Below, piece after piece: positions 60,691 through 64,000 of a DNA stretch of 64,000 nucleotides. Under the pieces are notes generated by a model. That model was not told the origin of the DNA and made no database searches. It saw only the letters and a list, made by a program, of their open reading frames with translations. This DNA comes from Micromonospora antibiotica. GTDB taxonomy: Bacteria; Actinomycetota; Actinomycetes; Mycobacteriales; Micromonosporaceae. Numbering within the stretch: position 1 is the first letter of the stretch; every line of letters begins with the position of its first letter. The translations under genes and the position numbers were made by a program. The stretch spans positions 1-64,000 of the forward strand of contig NZ_JAGFWR010000031.1 of assembly GCF_017599305.1 (NCBI RefSeq), written 5' to 3'.

Positions 60691-63645
60691 GGCGAACCGG
60701 TACAGCACGAAGTCCCGTTCCGCCCCGCAGACGATCACCGAGGTGTTCCACGCACACGACTCGCTGCGGACGCCCTGGAGCTGCCCCATCTCGGTCAGGT
60801 CGCCGGCCTTGGACACCCCGGCGAGGCTGTGGTCGTCCTCGACACTGCTCGGCGTCTCGGCGAAGAGCAGCAGGTTGCCGGCGTCGACCCGGGCCGCCGT
60901 GCCCTGGCGGTCGGTCAGCACCGCCTTCCCGGCCGGGTCGTACAGGCTCACCGTGGTCTTCGGCGACTGCCGCCGGACGAGCAGGTGCTCACCCACCGGC
61001 ACCAGGTCCGCGCCGCCCGGCGTCGCCCAACGCCGGCTGCCCTTGCCCTCGGTGGCGGCGACCACCTCGGTTCGCTCGGCGTCACCCTCCGGCACCTCCA
61101 ACAGGCAGGCCCGGTGCTCGCCGCAGGCCACCAGCCCGGTGACCCGCCGCTGCTGACCCGCGCTGTAGAGCACCGTCGGCTCGGCGAAGCTGCCCAGGTC
61201 GTAGCCGAGCAGCTTGTATCCCTGGTCCTCCTCCACGACGTAGAACCGGTCGCCGTACGCGACCATCCGGTCGCTGACGTCGGCCACCCCGTCGCGGCGA
61301 CGCAGCACCTCGCCACTGTCCATGTCGAGCACCCGGACCGAGCGGTCGGCACCCACCTGCACCAGCCGGTCGGTGTCACCGAGCCAGGGGGCGCGGGAGA
61401 CGCCGTCGAACCCGGCGGGGCCGACCTCGGCCTGCTCGGTGCCGACCGGCAGCACCGTGCTGCGGGTGTCGCCGTACTCGCTGCGCGGGTTGTCCTGTGC
61501 CCAGCCCTGCCGTCCGTCGCGCAGCCGCAGCCCGACCAGGCGGCTGCCGGCGCGGTCCACCCACACCAGGGTCTCCCGGGTGACGTGCACCGCGTCGTCC
61601 CCGTGCACGGGCAGCCGCCACCGTTCCCCGCCGTCGCCGGCGTCGAGCACCACCACGTCGCGGGGGGTGCTGTCGCCGGCCGCGTCGGCGACGGCCAGCA
61701 CCGCGCCCGGCACCGCCCGCAGACCGGCCCACCGCTGGCTGCCCGCCGAGATCGTGCTCCGCCACGCCTGCTTGCCGGTGCCGGCGTCGACCGCCACCAC
61801 CGTCAGCCGGTCGTCGGACAGCTGGTAGGCGAGGTAGGCGCGGTCGTCGAGGACGGTGGTGAACATCGCCGTCGGCCGGTCCCCGTCGGCAGCGGGCCGG
61901 GCCACCTGGGTGAGGGTGTGGAACTCCAACGCCGGATAGCGGTCCCGGGTGAACCAGAACGCCGCCGCGCCGAGCACGCCGAGCAGCGCCAGGCCCGCGC
62001 CGAGCCCGATCCACAGCCGGCGACGCCCGCGCCGCACCGGCGTCGGGGGGCCGGCACCGGTCCCCGGTGGTGGCACCGCCCCCGGTGGTACGCCCGGCCA
62101 GCCCGCCGGATACCCGGCCGGGGCGGGCGCGCTGCCCGGCCCGGTCCCGTGCGGCGGCATCCCGCCCAGGGCCGGCACCGGCGTTCCGCCTGATCCGGCC
62201 ACCGGTGTCCCACCGAGCGGGGTACCCGCCCCGGCCACCAGCGTCGCGCCGGGTCCCGCCGGCAGGGTGGCGCCTGGCCCTGGCAGGAGGGTGTGGCTCG
62301 TGCCGGCGGTCGCCGCTACGCCTGCCGGCAGGGTGGCGGCCGTGCCGGCAGGTTGGCCGTCATCCGACCCGACCGGGGCGGACACGGCGTCGGGTGCCCA
62401 CGGCGCGGCGTCGTGCGTCGCAGCGGTCGGGGCCTGCACCGGGGCGGGCGACGGCGGTGCCGGGGCGGGCCCGGCTGCGCCGGCCGGCCCGGGACGTCGG
62501 CCCGGCCGGGGCAGCGGCAGGTCGGTGAGCGCCCCCTCGGCCACCGGCAGCTCGGGCTGCTCCAGCACGGTCGGCGCGACCCCCAGCTCACCGTGCAGCA
62601 GCCGGGCCACCAGCGGCACCCGGGACGAGCCGCCGACGAGGAACAACCCGGCGAGCCGGTCCGGGGTGAGGCCCGCCTCGGCGACCACCTCCCGGGTCCG
62701 GGCGACCGCCCGGATCAGCAGGGGAGTGGCGAGTTGCTCCAGCTCCGCCCGGGTGAGCGGGACGGCGGTTTCCAGGCCGGGCACCGCGACCGGTGCCACC
62801 GCGACCCGGGACAGCATCTCCTTCGCCCCCCGGACGTTGTCCCAGAGCTGCTGCCGGTCCCGCCACTGCCCGGTCGTCTCCGGCCGGGTCAGCCGGGCCC
62901 ACAGCGCCGCCTGCGCGTCGCCGAGCCGCTCACCGAGCCGTCCGAGCAGGGCCGCGTCCAGGTCCAGTCCGCCGAGGTCGGCCATCCCGCCGGTGGCGAT
63001 CACCGTGAAACCCGAGTCGCCCCAGGGGTCGGCACCCTCGTTGCGGACCACCGCCACGTCCAGCGTGCCGCCGCCGAAGTCGAACACGGCGACCGACTCG
63101 CCCACCGGCACCGGTCGGCGCAGCACCTCGGTGTAGTAGCGGGCCGCCGCGACCGGTTCCCGCAGCAGCCGGGTGCCGACCGGCACCGGACCGGACATGG
63201 TGTGCTCGGCGGCCGACGGCCAACCGGCCAGGGCCAGCGCGTCGTGCAGCACCTGCCGTCGGGGGGCCTCCCAGGCGGCGGGGTAGGTGAGTACCGCCGG
63301 GGGCAGGAACCCCACCGTCGCCACCGCCTGCTCGGCGACCGCCCACAGGGTCGCGGCGAGCAGCTCCGCCGGGGCGTACGACCGGTCGCCGAGGAGGACC
63401 GTCGGGTCGTCCACCCGACGCTTCGGGTTCGGCTCGTAGCGCGTCGGGTCCGCCTGGGCCAGCCGTTGGGCGTCCCGGCCGACGTGCAGCCGGCCGTCGG
63501 TGTCGGCGTACACGCCGGAGGGGAGGATCGGGTGACCGTCGACGAGCAGCGGTCGGGTCCGCCCGTCCGGCCAGCGCAACACGGCCACCGTGTTGGAGGT
63601 GCCCAGGTCGATCCCGAGGGCGTATCCGTCCTGCTGGCCTGCCAT
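60679..63645 (-). CDS. Hsp70/actin-ATPase membrane fusion with extracytoplasmic PQQ-like beta-propeller
   Basis: A 988-residue fusion. Residues about 1-375 form an Hsp70-type ATPase domain: IDLGTSNTVAVL (phosphate 1), VFDFGGGTLDVAVV (phosphate 2) and FLVGGSSRVPLV (adenosine). No substrate-binding domain follows; instead comes a Pro/Ala/Gly-rich linker (about 385-540), a basic stop RRGRRR and one membrane helix (about 544-566). The remaining 420 residues contain repeated blades of the PQQ-type propeller (VVAVDAGTGKQAWR, VVVLDAGDGGERWR, VRVLDMDSGEVLRR) and four Cys near the end that could form disulphides. The ATPase would be in the cytosol and the propeller outside. GGAGG lies 9 nt before the ATG. 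Confidence 0.88.
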   Translation of the reverse strand: MAGQQDGYALGIDLGTSNTVAVLRWPDGRTRPLLVDGHPILPSGVYADTDGRLHVGRDAQRLAQADPTRYEPNPKRRVDDPTVLLGDRSYAPAELLAATLWAVAEQAVATVGFLPPAVLTYPAAWEAPRRQVLHDALALAGWPSAAEHTMSGPVPVGTRLLREPVAAARYYTEVLRRPVPVGESVAVFDFGGGTLDVAVVRNEGADPWGDSGFTVIATGGMADLGGLDLDAALLGRLGERLGDAQAALWARLTRPETTGQWRDRQQLWDNVRGAKEMLSRVAVAPVAVPGLETAVPLTRAELEQLATPLLIRAVARTREVVAEAGLTPDRLAGLFLVGGSSRVPLVARLLHGELGVAPTVLEQPELPVAEGALTDLPLPRPGRRPGPAGAAGPAPAPPSPAPVQAPTAATHDAAPWAPDAVSAPVGSDDGQPAGTAATLPAGVAATAGTSHTLLPGPGATLPAGPGATLVAGAGTPLGGTPVAGSGGTPVPALGGMPPHGTGPGSAPAPAGYPAGWPGVPPGAVPPPGTGAGPPTPVRRGRRRLWIGLGAGLALLGVLGAAAFWFTRDRYPALEFHTLTQVARPAADGDRPTAMFTTVLDDRAYLAYQLSDDRLTVVAVDAGTGKQAWRSTISAGSQRWAGLRAVPGAVLAVADAAGDSTPRDVVVLDAGDGGERWRLPVHGDDAVHVTRETLVWVDRAGSRLVGLRLRDGRQGWAQDNPRSEYGDTRSTVLPVGTEQAEVGPAGFDGVSRAPWLGDTDRLVQVGADRSVRVLDMDSGEVLRRRDGVADVSDRMVAYGDRFYVVEEDQGYKLLGYDLGSFAEPTVLYSAGQQRRVTGLVACGEHRACLLEVPEGDAERTEVVAATEGKGSRRWATPGGADLVPVGEHLLVRRQSPKTTVSLYDPAGKAVLTDRQGTAARVDAGNLLLFAETPSSVEDDHSLAGVSKAGDLTEMGQLQGVRSESCAWNTSVIVCGAERDFVLYRFAGDG

Positions 63646-63765
63646 CCGTCGCTACCTCCACCGGGCGAGGGGATGCCCGGTCCCGCATGGTACGCAGCCC
63701 GTGCCGCCCCGCCGTCGGCCGTGCTCACTGCCGTCATGACCCCGGGGCCGGACCACCGGGCCCGC

Positions 63766-64000
63766 TCAGCCCCGACGACCGGGTTCGCGGGGCGGGATCG
63801 CGTCGGCGTAGGAGCCGGCCGGCCCCGAGTAGCGCACCCCGTCGCGGTACGGCATGGCGTTCGCGGTGCACCCGTGCAGGCCCAGCGTCTGCTGCTGCAT
63901 CACCGGCGCAGGTCGGCCCCGCCCCGGGCACCGCTCGTGGCCGTGGCCCAGCCGGTGCCCGACCTCGTGGTTGACCACGTACCGCCGGTAGACGGCCAGG
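63766..64000 (-). CDS. DUF3152 metalloprotease-like protein, 5' part cut by the window edge
   Basis: Only the last 78 codons are in the window; the gene continues beyond 64000. The visible part has [17 protein letters not shown], which fits the HExxHxxGxxH zinc motif, followed by [21 protein letters not shown] with the Met-turn, as in DUF3152 proteins. These are secreted or anchored putative zinc peptidases with a characteristic disulphide. Nothing can be said of the start or signal peptide. Confidence 0.85.
   Translation of the reverse strand, partial: LAVYRRYVVNHEVGHRLGHGHERCPGRGRPAPVMQQQTLGLHGCTANAMPYRDGVRYSGPAGSYADAIPPREPGRRG

Overview
The window is chromosomal DNA of a high-GC actinomycete. 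I infer a member of the Micromonosporaceae, probably Micromonospora or a close relative. The grounds are the very high G+C, many GTG and TTG starts, leaderless genes with a TANNNT box 6-7 nt before the start, XRE/DUF5753 plus DUF397 pairs, an OtsB-GH15 fusion, a mycothiol-type oxidoreductase and a SURF1 protein. I see 61 protein genes (one cut by the right edge), one tRNA-Arg(UCU), about a dozen convincing hairpin terminators and an unusual load of intergenic short tandem repeats. There is no prophage, IS transposase, CRISPR array or biosynthetic cluster.

Layout. 1-1040: no gene; tandem repeats and one copy of an inverted-repeat-bounded element. 1.0-5.1 kb (minus): membrane histidine kinase, second kinase-like membrane protein and LuxR-type regulator in one overlapping operon, then an unknown protein. 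5.3-8.8 kb: hydrolase, DUF4240, an XRE/DUF397 pair and a divergent three-gene set of very small proteins. 8.9-12.0 kb: ketopantoate-reductase-like enzyme with a divergent TetR gene and paired operators, then a secreted metzincin-type protease. 12.3-16.6 kb: GT-C membrane protein, tRNA, lipase-like hydrolase, ribosome-hibernation-like factor. 17-20.8 kb: SSB paralogue, cobD, cobQ. 20.9-27.7 kb: rhodanese, kinase, M20 peptidase, ATP-dependent ligase, SURF1, and a second copy of the inverted-repeat element. 27.9-35.1 kb: degenerate CobB-like protein, class A PBP, then aminotransferase-cobT-cobA/cysG. 35.2-43 kb: OtsB-GH15 fusion with otsA, then ettA, thioesterase and two small proteins. 43-50.4 kb: truncated haemoglobin, MFS, MscS, HNH protein, sortase with a likely substrate, Lrp regulator divergent from tryptophan 2,3-dioxygenase. 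50.4-64 kb: a secreted cutinase/PET-hydrolase-like enzyme, DUF5130, truncated Uma2, PepN, nitroreductase-like DsbA protein, DUF1015, RpiB, trypsin, an Hsp70-ATPase/beta-propeller membrane fusion and a partial DUF3152 protease.

How they fit. Cobalamin/sirohaem synthesis is spread over three places (cobD-cobQ; CobB-like; cobC-like-cobT-cobA). The CobB-like protein has lost both the P-loop lysine and the glutaminase cysteine, so the a,c-diamide step probably depends on another gene. Trehalose synthesis (OtsA plus OtsB) is coupled to a GH15 domain. The most unusual signals are the recurring 22-25 bp inverted-repeat element, the polyester-hydrolase-like enzyme, the Hsp70-propeller fusion, the degenerate CobB and several gene 3' ends repeated in the neighbouring intergenic DNA.
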